NCBI RefSeq assembly: GCF_021155765.1
Contig: NC_060112.1
Location: 20,460,001-20,524,000 of the forward strand
DNA length: 64,000 nucleotides
Origin: Diprion similis
Taxonomy: Eukaryota > Arthropoda > Insecta > Hymenoptera > Diprionidae
Direction: 5' to 3'
Position 1 is the stretch's first letter. Each line of letters begins with the position of its first letter. Below the pieces are notes generated by a model. That model searched no databases, was not told where the DNA came from, and was given only the letters and a program-made list of their open reading frames with translations. The translations under genes and the position numbers were made by a program. Shown in pieces: positions 37,779-52,800 of this stretch.

Positions 37779-40700
37779 ATGATGCTGCTTCCTAACGTGT
37801 ACAAAATGGAAAGTCAATTGTGAAGCTGCGCTAAGTGAGTATCAAGATGGATATTCTTTCAATGAAACGCTATAAGAAACAGTTCTTTTATCAAAGAATA
37901 CATTGTTATATAAATTTTTAAATATTATGAATAGGATTACTATTCGTTATGAGTCCGAGTTACCATTTGGTCAAATTTGAAAATAATTTTCAAATCGCCT
38001 TTGTTACAAAACTTTATTCTGATTACTCACCCTCCTAATCTAATACTGCGTATGAGAACAATAGTGAACGTGGTTTTTTTTTCGTTCCATCTTTACAGAC
38101 TATCAATCAATACAAATTTAAATAAGCGACATTAAAAAAAGTTCATTTGTAATTAAATCCACTACTATTTACATATTGGTTACGAAAAGGTCGATTTATA
38201 CAATATACTATACATATATAGAAATATCACGATATACATGTGCTTTTGATAAAGACTATTATTCATATAGCGTTAGCTAGACCTACATACGCAACTATTT
38301 ATAATGAATAATAATAATGAATAATGATTAAATAATAATATCGAATATAAATTCACAATATTGTATATGTGACAATAGAAACCATGGAACTCACCAAATG
38401 ATAATAATTACAAGTTACGAAACACTAACTTTTAACCATTAATAGCCAGTATTATCATATGTTTCTTTGCCCATTGCATCCAGTGAGAATATAGACATGT
38501 ATGGATGGGTAAGAGATTCTAAAAAAAAAAACTATTAAGTAAAATAAATAGGCAAATGCATAACCAAAGTGAGACATAGCTTTGCAAATATACCAATATT
38601 TGTAAAATACACTTCGCACAGTTAGACGTATTGTGAAAAAAAATATTTAATCTAGGTCGATACATTATATGACGATTATAATGAACCATAAACGTATCTA
38701 ATGCCGTGTCTTGGCCTGCCGAAAGAGCATGTTTCAGTACACTTAAATTTGTTTGGAGTAATAACAACGTATACAGAATATCTCTCAACTTTCAGAGGTC
38801 TTAAGCCTCTATACACGAAAACTTGAGGTATAAGAGCTTGCATACCATTAATCTTTTATGTACTCTTATTGCATATCAGCCATTTACAGACGATAATTGC
38901 AACAGTACATATTAGAATTTGAAGGATCAGAACATGTACAAGATAACCTGGAGTAAAAGTTTTCCAAGTATAACTCCAGTATTCTTTGCGTTGGGATGAG
39001 AGATGTGATAGTCATCAAAGCTTCTCGTTGATCATTCCATTTAGGTTTTTTTCGGATCACATCAAAAAGCCTCCATGCAGGCTGATGTGTGCTTCGTAAT
39101 TCAAATGACACGGCTACGACATCTTTTTCTATTTTTTCAATAAACATTTTCTTTATACAGGTTTTTCTGAGCCCAAATTTTATTGTATAAAAAATGGGAA
39201 CCTTTACTTCTGCAGGAAATGATCATCATCGTCTTTGTATTCCGATTTAATCTAGCACTAACTTAACACAATGGACCATATTTATCATACTAAAATGTTT
39301 CTAAAAGTATTTTTCTTTTTCTTCATTTATTCAGATCAGTTACGTAATGACTGACAATGAATCTCAGTCTCTTTTACACGTGTACATATATTAGTTGATT
39401 ATTGCCTATTGCACGTTAAATCGTTACATTTTAATTCTCGCGCTGAAACGCCGGATTGTATCTGTTTACCAAAAAAAAAATAATATTAATAATAATTATA
39501 ATAAAATAACAAAAATTACTAAAGCCACGTGAGGAAATTCCTCTCAGAACCAAGTAATTATAATCAGAATCAGCTACTTGTTTAAATGCGTTGCTGACAA
39601 TGACTGTAATTTTTTGCAACGCAATTTATCGAATTATTTTTACCATTATACATAATCAAATATGAATTAAGTATTAACAATATCAAACTAGTGAATTAAA
39701 AAATACAAATAGCGTTTACTTTACGAAATTGCTATTTGATTGATTGAAATGACTGCGATAAGATTGTCGAACAATAATAATGCATGGCAAATATTAAGAA
39801 AAAATGAGAAACAGCAATTTCGTTTGTATTTCGCACAAGTACAAATGAAATTCATTTATAGCTATGGTTTGCAATTGTAACTGCAATTTGGTTCTGAAGG
39901 AGCTTCAATTATCAGAAAATTGTTATACGTCTTAAAATGCATTGAAGTATTTATACAATGATTATGAGTGTGTTGAACTTTCATTTCTATTTTATACAAA
40001 TTATTCGTTTGCTATCATTCTAATAATTCATACGTTGGATCATATGCCACCAGTTATGATAATAACTGTTATATGTTTTGCTCCAAAAAAGAAATTGCAC
40101 ATATTATTTGACAGGGTATCCAAAGCGAATAAGATATCTGGGATCCAGTTCAAAATATTATAGGTGTGTTCATAAATTGAAGTAACGTCAACTTTTGTCC
40201 TCATACGATAGTTGGACTACCCTGTATTCGATGTTACTTAATAATATTGAAATACCCATGTTCATAAATATTGTTCATTTCATATTATTTTCATGTCAAT
40301 ACGTCACATCACTATGCTATATGTTATAATGTAATTGTTGAATCAAAATCTGGAAGATAGAAGTATTATATGTATACAATATATTGTAGTCATACTTGTC
40401 ATTAATTCACATAAAATAATCATCAAGTAATATGTTGAAAAGTAGTAGTTGTAAATCAATTAATTGTTACTTGTACTATTTGCAACATATAATACTATTT
40501 TATATCGTGTGATAATTGCCTAATACATACATATACATACATATACATACCTATAATATGTCAAATTCCTGGCTTTGAATCCTTGGAAACCGTTCAAAGC
40601 TAGATTTATTGTATCGTATACTGACGTATTGCCATGGAAACGCCCACGTCTTCACACGTTATACTTGTCACACGAATCATTGTGTAGGATAATTTCAACA

Positions 40701-43700
40701 ATAATTGAAGCATATAGGTAATTGATAATGCTGGATATTAAATGTCTAGAATGGGCCTGCAAACGTCCTCGTTATTATATTGGCACCAACCTGTTTGATA
40801 AATATGCATTCCATTTTTATATGTTTGTCGGATCATTATCAATTTTGAAGTAAAAATTACTGACATTTAATTAATACTTTCTTTTGCATCTAGCACTGTT
40901 AACAATTAAACTTCCAATTACCTACGTGATTGAGAATTACTAAGTAAATGTAAATGGAACTCTATGTACATATTGACCCATTGCAACAATAAGTTATCAT
41001 TAAAGGCTAAAAATTTTTATAGTTATTTGAGGACAACACGTACATACATACACACGCATACGAATATATATAATATTTTGGATCACAGTCGTTTAATCAT
41101 GTAAATATTTTTACAGACCTTAAGTCTGTGTCGAATCTCAATTTTTTTAAACTAATCTTCCCTAATAATTCCAAACACATATCTTTGAATTACTCATCTT
41201 TGTATTAAATTATCATCAGATTATATACTGTAGTATGTATTACGATGTATCAAATAAATTGTAAGATATGTATTTTGCATATTACGGTACCCCAGTTGCA
41301 AGTAATCATAAATGAAATATTTCAAATGATATGAAGATGGTGATGTCTATGCGTGAAAGAAAAGTTGCAATTCAATCAATTACCTGACAGTTATTTTAGT
41401 TTTTTTATATTACAATTATTCTAAAACTACACGAAGTTTTTACCCATTTATATTTGTACTCGCGAAATTTTCCAAACTTTCATTAAATTGTATTGCAGAT
41501 TGGATCAATCAATTCCATTGGTACAGTTGCAATACGCAACCAAATAAGTTATTATCGGAAGTAATTCTGATATACTGTGGAATACAGCAAAATTTTGAAT
41601 TCAATAATTGATCAGGAAGTTTAGACATTGTATTGCTTGATTTACATCTGTGTTATTGCAGTCTCAAGGTTGTTACAATAAATTATGTCAGGCTTAGAGT
41701 GAAATATTAACTTTCTTATGTAATAATATCTTTTCGCTGTATAAGCGAAAGATGGCATAAATATATTATATATTTAATCTCATTTACTATTGTAAAAATA
41801 TTTGGCCTTCAAATGGGGTATCTTATAAATCAAAGCATTGTACTTCCCGGAGAAGAAAATGAATAGACTTGTGATCGATACTGCATTTGAAATATTTAAT
41901 AAAAATGATTATAACATTACTCATCTAACATATCAAACAGAACAGTAGATTTTTTGTTTGAAAAAGAATAGGAATGAGATACGCATCCTTGATTAAATAT
42001 CGTGTCTCTGATTTTCACAACTTCAGAAATTAAATATGTGGGTACATATTGTTAGTCGTAATATTTCAATCATCTTGCAATTAAAGCAAAAATTTTTGCA
42101 CCACATGATATGACAAGGTCCAGTCATTGGAAACTGCCTCTGATTTTAAATTCCCACACATTATTTCTACTTGAACATGATAAAATATGTATATATACAG
42201 ATTATTATTATATACAGTACAATTAAAGAATACTTGTGTTGCAGATATTTTAAAATTATCGCAAATTGTGTGAATATTCAAAATTTCCAACGAACTCAAA
42301 ATAATAATAGCAAATGACACAAAGTGAAGTTAGAGGTATCTAATAATTTTGTAAAATAAGTTGACTTCGAAAAAAGTTTATAATAGTTGGAATGATGAAT
42401 ATCTAAACAATTTTCTTAAACCACAATGAACTGAAAGGCTTAAATATATTTGGTTGTAAACATATCTGTTTAGGATCTTCTAATTTTATATATAGCATAC
42501 CTCGTGGGCGTTACGTACAACACAAATACATGTAGTAATAATTAGTGAATATTCTTACATTTAATGGCGAAAAGTATGAGCACATGTTTTACACACAACA
42601 TTGCATGAAATTAAGTCATTTAGTAATTGTGAATCGTAATCTCATATGCTATTTTACAACTTGGGTCATTCGAACAGAAGAATAAATATTTTTCTGTAAG
42701 CTTGTAGAGAAAATTGTTAATTTCAGGTTTCCACCATGTGAGTTACAACGTACATAAAGCAGCGGCAAAATTTAACAACTGTTAATTATTGAATCACTCG
42801 GGTGCGCCACACAGAATAGTAACTGATTTTTCCAATTTAAGGGGTCTACCCAACTGACGAGCAAAAAAGAAGGGTTTCTTCAGGAATTTTTTTAATAAGT
42901 TTTAACTGTAAATATTGATATAAGCTTTGTTAGGCTTAATACACTCTTGGATTACATCAAGAAAATTTTTTTAATTGACTTTAATCACTTTTTATATACG
43001 AAAATCGTTGTTGAAAATCAGTCTAAAGAAAATGTAGGTCTGCGGTGTTGATGATTTCTCGGAGATTGTTAACCTGAAACCAAAAAATCGAACGATTTTA
43101 GATTCAGCATTTCAATGGCCTTGAAATAAATTGTGTAATTTCTGATATTCGAAAATTTAACCAAATGTCGACCATTTTTGGAAAAAGTTGAAAAATACCG
43201 CTTTTTTGCCGTTTTTTTTTTAAATACAGCTAAAATCAAAATTTCAAAAAACGTATGATTCATTGCAAGGCCATTAACATGCTGAATCAAAACACGATTT
43301 TCGTGTATAAAAAGTGATCAAAATCAAAAAAAAAAATTTTTTATATGAAATTCGAGAGTGTATTTATTAAGCCTAACAAAGCCTATATCAATATTTACAA
43401 TTAAAAATTATTAAAAAAAATCTTGAAGAAACCCTTTTTTTCGATCGTCAGTTGGGGAGACCCTTTAACAGAAAGAAAATAAAAAATTTCATAAAAATAA
43501 TTGTTCTTTGTGAAATAAGTATTTTTATTTATGTTGGTAATATTCTAATGATTTCAGACTTATGGGACCTCAACGTTTTTGACTGATTGAACATTTCCTT
43601 CAAATGGGTGCAAATTTTACGTTGCTGGCTAACATTATTCATAAGAATATTCTGAAGTATTTGTTTGATATTGTCTGGATTATAGTTAACCAGATTGAGG

Positions 43701-46396
43701 TTTGTTTGAAATATTAAGAATGTAACTGTTATACTTCCATGCAAGAGAATTGTTATCAATGTTACTTTGGTTATAACTTATGAGTCATTTTTTACAATGC
43801 CTTATCGCATCGGGTGCAATAAATACACGAGAAAGCAATACCATGTATAATTGAGCAAATATAAAATTTTATAGTGTAATTATACTTTGCCGCTACTTTA
43901 ATTTAACGTTTAAATAGTATAAATACTTAGGAATCTAAATAACTCCTATGAGTGTGACCCACAGCATTATATCATGTGCTTTACATCTGTTATATATCTA
44001 TTAAACAACAATTACGAAAATGTAGCTACGGCTCTACTATTATAGTATTAACTTCATAGGCAGAATTATATTATAATAAATTATCAATCGTTATAAAATA
44101 CAAATTAAGAAGTAGACCATCTGAAACAACTTTCTTTTGTCGGGTATAGTATTGATAAAATTTAGATCATTCTGTAAAAATGAGAAAACGAAAAAATGGA
44201 ATGCTTTGAATATAGAAATAAAGTTCCAAAAAAGGTCATAGTCACCATGGGCATAACTAAACGAGAAATGAAGAGTGAATATATTGCAATTGTTACAGGC
44301 AATGAAAGAGAGAAATTATTTCGCAGTATCAAGAAATGTTACCGATGCTGTAGATGTGAGCATTACGAAAGACTAGTTAATATATATTACTGAATGCTTT
44401 ATGCATAATAAATCGATTAAAGTACACAACTAGGTAAACAGCGCAATTTAATTGCAAGTAGATTGCATATAGGATTGATTGAGAACGATAAATATAAATA
44501 TATGTAACAATGTACCACGAACAAATATATCTATCAGTATTTACACTTATAAAATATTATTGAATAAGACGTATGTAACTTGTAACAGATATGACGTTGT
44601 AGCTACTATTGTAGAATAGAGTTACCCAGAAAAAAGTACATGCGATAGTGCGGTGATTACTGATTTACAAACAAGTATCACTATAAAAAATATGTAGGGA
44701 GCTATTAAGGATTACGATGTAGTTATTAAGAAGTGGAATTTTAAAGATAGAACTACTGTTATTTTGTTGATTGTTTTCATAGATATTTTATTGAATATCA
44801 GTGGCTCGCGCATAGGTTAAATACTTTTGAGTAATTTGTGTGAACACGCATCAGCATAGATTACGTGGTATTGAATACTAAATAATTCTGTACCCAGATT
44901 ACAAAATTAACAAAATTTGGGACATTTTTAATTGTTTCTGAACTAACATTCTGTCAATTTTCAGAATCAGATATTCAGTATAAAATATAGTGGCACATAA
45001 ACATCAATTTTGTGCAAAGTTGTAAGGTTTGACAGCAAAAACTTCCCGCATTAATCTACAAAAGTTCAGTACCCAATACGTTACAAGCTATGGCTGAGAA
45101 ACTTAACTTCTCAATAGGGTGATTAACTTATGTACATATAAGAAAAGGGTGCATGATGTTTAATATGATCAGAGTGTTCAAAATAGCACGTGAAACTTTT
45201 AGGGCTGAATTTCGTGTTATGTTCCTCCCCATGCGTATTAAAACCATTGAAATATTGTACTCGGCAAATTGTTGTAGCGAGTACTGGTATTTTTCTAAGT
45301 TGCAAAATATAATGGATTAAAGACGTTGCATTATCGTTATTAGAGTATATATGGATATTTTTAATAGGAAATAATGTTATAATATTATACATGGTTTGCA
45401 GTTTTCAACTACACTGTCGCATGTCACACTGTAGAAATGTACGAATTTATTTGGAGAAACCTTGTACAACATCTATGATGCATTAATAACAAAATGTCAT
45501 AAGATTTGCTTGATGAGTGACAGGTTTGGTAAACATTGCTACATAAAAACTATTGTAGCATGGGCTCTAAGTGTGTGGATAAACAAAAATAGGAAAAACT
45601 TCATTTAAAAAGTCATTTCACCAAAACAATGTCATAATAATATGCTGCCATACATATAAATATATGTCTAAAATAAGGAATATATGATTAATATATTATG
45701 AATAAATACGTTCTAAGTAATATATCATGTGTTCAGTTATTCTAATTTGATTTTGTGTACTCTACTGCAACATATAAAAAATTTATTATGATCATAATAG
45801 TATATTGCAAATAGTACATATTGCAAACCGATGCACACTGTATCTGGTGTTGTTTTTATTGACTACGTATGTAGGAAGTTGGGATTTATTACACAAATGG
45901 CTTCCCCAGCTACGGCACTCAAGTGAAAGTTTGTGAGAAACATGTAAGTGAAAGTTATACTACAATCGCGAAAAAGTGTTTGAAATTCGGTTCGTAGATC
46001 GATAAGTAATTTATGAAATTTCATTTATCAATGCATATATATCTTCGGCATATGTTTATAAAAATAATTAAAACTTAAACCGTGATCACATGAAGAGTAA
46101 AAAATTGCTTGGGTTCAATGAATGCAGTCACTTCCACAGTATTTTGCATATAGGTATATGAGATGTACTATTACAGTATTACCTATTAATATTTTTTTGT
46201 GTCATGATGCGTGTTCTGAAAAAGTCTATTACATGACAACTCAAGCATACTCACACGTATTTTGCTTCAAATGGTCAAGAATACTGCGAATGTGTAGTGC
46301 CTTTTTTACAGCCTGTCCTACAACTTTCTTTAGTCGTTCTCATACATTTATTTATATCTTTGTGGGATCCTTATAATAAGTTATTTGATCTGCAGC
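37779..46396. other. Syd-1 3' UTR and long AT-rich intergenic region
   Basis: About 8.6 kb without a supported gene, containing the Syd-1 3' UTR of unknown length and many AATAAA-like sites (for example 41253-41258). Simple repeats include AAT-rich sequence near 38300-38345 and TACATA units near 40523-40552. A foldback element lies at 42841-43464. A minus-strand frame at 38884-39147 (87 codons) has a protein-like stretch around FDVIRKKPKWNDQREALM, but no splice partners or family, so it is left uncalled. Confidence 0.45.
42841..43464. mobile_element. TTAA-flanked foldback MITE (copy 1)
   Basis: A 624 bp element lies between TTAA at 42837-42840 and TTAA at 43465-43468. The left end GGGGTCTACCCAACTGACGA matches the reverse complement of the right end (AAAGGGTCTCCCCAACTGACGA without its last bases), and similarity continues for at least 110 bp through GGGTTTCTTCA, GTAAATATTGATATA and GCTTTGTTAGGCTTAATA. 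Weaker pairing extends inward (ACGAAAATCGT, ATTCAGCAT, AATGGCCTTG). No coding capacity is visible. TTAA targets and GGG-rich ends suggest mobilisation by a piggyBac-like transposase; that is inference. Confidence 0.8.
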
Positions 46397-49007
46397 ATGG
46401 CATTAATCATGTTCAACTGGATAGTCCGATTATTCGTGATAGTTTTGATGTTTGATGTCTTGACTGACGCGCAGTACCATCGTGGTAAGTAGGATACTAA
46501 TTTTTTGATAGTGAATCTGAATGGAGAATTTGTTTACATGATAAGCAAAGACATCAAATGTTCTTGTTAGCTTAGATTAATTCTGATAAATCGTGTGTTT
46601 TAGCTAAGATGATTGATAGAAGAAGACGAATGATGCAACGCCGAATAAATATTCAAAATAAGCTGAAACCTCAAGTTTGTTATGGTATGCATTAATATGC
46701 TTATTTTCTCATCAAACAATGAAATTTTGCATAATATGAAATGATTGCCTTATATACCGTACTTTAAAAATTTACGAATGAAAATTATGTACATACGTAT
46801 GCACAAGTATCTGGTTTGTAAATATCTGTTTATTCAATGACAAAGATGATTTTTTGATACCAGTTTAACTTGTAAACAGAATTCGTTGGCTGTTTCGTTG
46901 ATCCTCCATCACAATTACCTTTCAAACGACCACCCGAACATCCTGATAAGATAAACACTAGATTTTTGTTATATACCCGTATCAAGTCAAAAGATCCAGA
47001 AGTGCTCAGTTATGGAGATGGTTTGAACTCGATAAGTAAATCTAGTTTTGACCAGGAAAAAAATGTTAAGGTATTGATACATGGGTACAAAGGAAGTGGC
47101 AATGACGAAGCCATTGGTCTTGGAGCCAAATCATTTTTAGAAGTAGTAAGTATGATAAGACATCAGGGAAATTCAGAATAAATTTAAGCAAAGTAATGTG
47201 AGCCTTGTTAGGGTAATTCAACATATCCAACGTCGAAATTGAATACTTACAACGTAAATTACAGGAGGATGCCAACGTCATAGTCGTAGATTGGGAACAC
47301 GGAGCTGGAACATCTTACGCATTTGCAGTGGCAAACATAGAATTAGTTGGACGGCAGCTATCACTGATATTGAGGGATGCTATTGAAATGGGCACCAGTG
47401 TAACAAATATTCACATGATTGGCTTCAGTCTTGGTGCTCATGTAGCTGGTTGTGCGTCTGAGATGCTGAAAGGCAAAAATTTACTTGTTGGACGTATAAC
47501 AGGCTTAGATCCAGCATCACCTTTCTTTAAAAATCACCTCATAAGACAACGTTCCAAGAAATTGGATATATCGGATGCTCGTTTTGTGGATATAATACAT
47601 ACTGATGGTTCTGAGACTCTCACTGACGGATTTGGATTGTTAAGACCAATGGGTCACGTTGATTTTTTCCCCAATGGAGGCAGAGAACAACCTGGATGTA
47701 CTGATGTAAAAAATTCTGTTATCGTTAGTCACTTGAATGGTAATGATATATTGCACAAATTGTAATAAATATTCAAAAATGGACCACAGAGCGTAGTACT
47801 TCGGTGTTGTTCATAGTAGACCTTGCACTCCTTCACATTCTTGCATTGTTAGTATTGCAATCTGGTAACTGATATGTCACTGGTACTATTAGCAGCCAAT
47901 AGTTGGAGTCATCTTTGCAATATTGCCCTCATTTCAAGTTTACTAACGGAAAATTTGTGTTGCATGTATAGAAGAATCCTTGGATAAAAGTGTAGCATGT
48001 AGTCATTTACGGGCCTGGAAATTTTTCGTGGAGAGTATTCAAAGTCAATTAAAAAAATGCAAGTTTGGAGCATGGCCTTGCTCTCAAGGAGCAAATGACT
48101 TCTTAAGAGGCCATTGTTTCCCACAGAAGATGTCATTCCCTCAAGAAATGGGATACAAAGCCAACTCGGCTAACCAAGGAATCTTTTATTTAGCTACAAG
48201 AGCAGATGAACCATATTGTGGTAAATATCAAGGCAGACATAATTGCTATATTGTAACCAAGCAAATATTACCTATATAATTGGCAGTACTGAGATACTCC
48301 TAATATTTATCAATTTGTAGGTGATGTTGTGCGAGCTTCCATCACTACGGCTGCAGATGCTAACATGTATACATCCGGGATATTGTACTTGGACATTGAT
48401 GTTGAAGAAGCTTTTACATCTTTCACAATTCGTTGCGAGTTAGTTGTTTTCTTATGTTACAAATACTCCACATAACTTAACGATATCATGAAGATTATCT
48501 CTGCAGAAATTATTATTACCATACATTTATATGACACATTCATATATTTTTTCTAGTGTCAGAGAACACTCCAGAGGACAATCCACCTTCTTTAACACAG
48601 CAGCAATAGATTTTGAAACATTCACTGGAAATTCGACAGAGTCGGTAATCCATGGTGTAATGCAATATAAGGCTATAGCTGAAAACGAAAACGTAACTAG
48701 TACTAAAAGACCATTTGAAGTCAGTTTGAAAGTCCACATTGTTACTATTGAAGACAGTAGGGGAAACAGGTAAGCGAAGTTTGTAGAACTATGACAGAAA
48801 GAACAAAATGAAGTTTTTGAAATTGAAGGTTTTCAAAAATCAAACATTCTAATTTGCTGTTCTTTGCTCAGCTTTGAATTAAAAGAATGCATGTAATCTA
48901 GTACGTCACTCTCAATTTTGATTAGGTGGGAGTACTATGGATCACCCACCGTTGTCACTGACGAAGAACCAGTAAAGATTCAATTACTGTACACTACAAG
49001 TGGATAA
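46397..49007 (+). CDS. Secreted pancreatic-lipase-family lipase with PLAT-like tail
   Basis: Predicted 523-residue extracellular lipase hydrolysing acylglycerols or phospholipids. Coding exons are 46397-46484, 46604-46684, 46880-47145, 47265-47739, 47972-48220, 48321-48438, 48557-48769 and 48926-49007, with consistent phases. A hydrophobic signal peptide covers about residues 1-23 (WIVRLFVIVLMFDVLTDA). A short basic stretch follows. Catalytic residues are visible: S200 in GFSLG, D227 in GLDPASP and H315 in CSHLRAW. Between the Cys of QPGC and the Cys of VACSHLRAW there are about 22 residues, so a lid loop appears present, favouring triacylglycerol lipase over PLA1. About residues 387-523 form a beta-rich PLAT-like C-terminal domain. 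The start is the first ATG ahead of the signal peptide. AATAAA at 49399-49404 is a plausible poly(A) signal. Exact substrate is unknown. Confidence 0.9.
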
Positions 49008-49835
49008 AATAGTGGTGGTAAGGCATACGTATAAATTATGCCTGCTTGTATAGTATAAGCATATTATGCCTATTTAAGATTTTATTTTATCATTGTATTC
49101 TGTGTCCTCGACATCTGAAGTCAGAAGTTTGGTATTGGAGGTAAAGTTTGGCGCGATGAATCCATCAGGTTTTTTTCATGTGAGTCGTATATGGTATTCG
49201 TGACAAGGTTTATTTAAAACAAATGTTACAGTTCGAATGTCATAATAGAATATTATTTTATATATTTGTACTAATTAGTAACAAGTAATAACGACATTTT
49301 GCCTTAAAACCTGAAATCTGCAATATACCATATTTTTATCATAAAATCAATATACATATGCATGTATTGTAAGTAGATACGTATATGTATATAGCCGAAA
49401 TAAAATTATACTTTAAGTTGCACGGTACAAAAATAATTGTAGTGCACGAATTTTTGAAAAATACCGCACATAAATTTGTATTATATTTCTTTTAGAAATA
49501 GAATGTAATGCAGCATCAGACTGACTAAAATGTAGACACTTGTACAGTGTGTATGTTGTAACAATACTGCAATTGAGTGGAATCTAACAATAACAGACGA
49601 ACTGCTACAGAAAAATGAGAGCCTTGAATAGGAACAACGGTTGATTAATGAATAGATCTACTACAAAACATTATACCTGAAAATTAGACATCAATTATTG
49701 AAACAGCTTATGTTGACTTGAACTTTCCACCATATACATTGATGAAATTTTTGTTGAAATGAAGTTTCTCGTTTTTGTTTACGATGATATTTCTACTTGC
49801 TAGTTAAAACGGTAACAAGTTTTGACAGCCAGTAG
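49008..49835. other. Convergent 3' UTR interval, lipase / glycogen synthase
   Basis: The lipase (+) and glycogen synthase (-) end facing each other 828 bp apart. The + strand has AATAAA at 49399-49404. The minus strand has AATAAA at 49209-49214 (TTTATT on +). If both are used, the two 3' UTRs overlap by about 190 bp. No gene lies between. Confidence 0.5.
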
Positions 49836-52800
49836 TTACCTACCATTCGCTTGCCGCAACTCTTCAAGCTGTGGAATAATGAATCTTTGTTACTTACGTC
49901 AGTCAAAGTTGAAAAGGTTTAATTTCAAAGATCATCTTGTATGACAAAAAGAACTCAATATCTGTATATGCATAAAGACAAGTACACAAACCTCCTTTTC
50001 GTCGTCAACTTCATCCTCTTCATCGTCAGAGCCATGAACAGATGCTGCAGGAGTGGTATGCCGTGAAGAGGAGGGCGATGGTGGCTCGCTAATAGGCCGT
50101 GGATAATTGAATCTACTCACACCGCCCTCTCCAAGTTCACCTTCAAGTTCAGGGTAAAGGGTGCACAAAGCTTTTATCCTTGCTTGTCGATAGTACTAAA
50201 TAGGAAAATAAACGAAGATTTAAGTTTTCTCAAACATTCAACCCTGCTGAACATTCCATTGTGATTAGTATTTTACTAACAATGCCAAGATTTCTCCAAT
50301 CTAAGAGGTCGCTGAGGCGTTCAGTTCGATTTCTTTGGATGATTCGCTGTCTACGATTGAGTCTTGCAAAGTCGAACATATACTGGGCTAACTGTTGTAC
50401 GCTGTTTTCCAATCCTATAAATCGTCGGTCCACCACATAGATCCCATAGCTCATTGGGTCGGCTATGTGTTCTTGCATAAAGCACCCGAACCCAGACAAA
50501 TTTGTGGTTACACTAGGAATTCCCATAACCGTACATTCGGCAGGTGTATAGCCCCAAGGCTCGTAATATGACGGAAATACCCCAAGATGGCATCCCCTGA
50601 CAAATTCTTCGTAATCCAGTCCAAACAATGGATTGGTTGATGATAAAAATTCGGGATGAAAAACTATCTAAAAAAAAAAAACTAATTCAACTTAGTTAAA
50701 TAGAACCACAGATGGCAGATTATTATCGTTTGGATAAATGATATGATTCATGAAACTTGCAGGTTCCGCAAGGTCTCTGTTGGTTTATGTACGACTAGGT
50801 TTCATCCACGTTTACCTTGACTCGGTCGTTGACTGTGTTAAACAAATTACAACGCCGTATTGCTCCTAGGACAGGGTCGTTCCAATCATCTACAATATTA
50901 TGGGTAGTAACTGGAGGCAATCCATCCCTTTGCAATGCATACAAACACCTAAGAAGATAAAACAATAAATAGAAGAAAATGAATATAAATTATTAAAGGG
51001 TAAGATCGTACCAACTATTGCTGAATTATTTAGTAAATCAAAGACTCACCTCTTTATTTTGACTGTATCATCTTTCTCTAAAAGATCCTGACTTTCAGGC
51101 ATTCGTCCAGATAAACACAACTCGTACATTCGTTTTCCGATTTTTTGTTGTATGTCATTGATGGTGTCTCTCAAAGATTTCGTTACCTAATGGAAAGAAA
51201 ATTACGAATTATCAATCGGTTCCTATATATTTACGAAATCATGTAAAAAGCATTATTCTGGATTCTTATTCAATTACCGCATGTCCACGTAATGATTCAA
51301 CATTAAAGTTGTTGGTTTTTGCAGGGAAAATAAGAAATGCAACAACGGTAACATCAGGTCTGGACGATTTTAGGTAATGGTTTAATCGAGCTAATGCTTC
51401 AATGAATATGTCAGCTCCTTTATTCCCAAACTCGTAGCGTCCCGCAATGAAAAAGTATAAAGTCTTATCTAGGTCAAAATCATAATGGCTGAAACAGAGT
51501 ATGTTTTTTAAAAAATTGGAAATCTTGGTTATGGCAGTTTTACAGTTGGTGGCTGGGATTCAAAACTGAAATAATATCTATAATAATAGCTTACCCATAA
51601 AAGTGACCTCTGACAAACTCGTGAATCTTTTCTTTACTTATTGCGTGCAAATTTTGGAACTCGTGCAATGCTGAGAATTTTTTAACATTCAAACCATTCG
51701 GAGTAATAAAATCTGGTTTTCTTTTGAGGAGATGCTCAGCCTCAAAACCTGTAATGTCTGATACAGTTGTGAATACATGTGCCAGATGTGCTGCAGCTCG
51801 CTCCATACAGTACCTGTGATATATCTGCCGTTTACCAGCTTCTTCATCAACACTGAACTGGAGCAGAGAAGAAAATTATGTTATCCTGATTCTGCAATTC
51901 GTTTTTTAACAGAATTTTACATTAGCCAAGAATTACCTTGTCCATGTTATTGTAAAAATCTGTTTTTCCAGCACACAGATATCTCCCAAGAAGAGTAGCA
52001 TGGGTAGTGAAGACTGTAGCCACATCGACATGTCTGGTTCTCAATGCAATCAGCCCAACTCCAGCTTGCCATTCGTGACAATGAACGACAACACGTGGTT
52101 GTACAGGTGAATATTCTTCAGCTGCTTTCCTGTTAAAAGTAATTATTATTTACAATTTAGAGCATACTGATCATTATTTCTTCCATTTCCAGAAATAATT
52201 ATGGAAGTATAGCAGTTTATTATAATGCAAACTCCAACGTCACCTGAATTCAGAAATAAATTGACAAACGAGATATCCTAAGATTACAGCATCATTAGCC
52301 TCTATGTCCAGATGAGGTATTCCCAGATGACACGTATTCCACATCTCCTGTTTGTATTCATCTAATTTCCAGGCAGCACTTCCAATATCAAATAAAACTA
52401 TTTGAGGATTCCCATCAACCAGCCATGTTCCAGTTACTACCTACAAAGTAAATAAGCAGACTCACAAATCATACGGATATTTGCAAACTCATCCATATAA
52501 TAAACGAATACCTTATACATGGTGGCCATAAAAGAGGGATTTGAAGTACTCCAATTTTTTTTTTATATCGATCAGAATCAAAAATAAATTTATCCTTCAT
52601 TTTTTACCTATTTTATACTTAAACTATACGTGCATGGTAGGATGTATGGTAAAATTTCAATAGTATTTTATAAAAAATTTCGTTGTTTTCAGTAAAACGG
52701 TAAGTGTCGCAGATTGATGAAAAATTATGGTAAAGATACAATGTTATAAAAGACTAAGGACTGTTTTGGACATCTCTTGCACTCACTTTGAAGCCCTGAT

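Noticed and set aside
38884-39147. 87-codon minus-strand frame with protein-like text
   Set aside because: No recognised family and no splice partners; position antisense to the presumed Syd-1 3' UTR gives no support.
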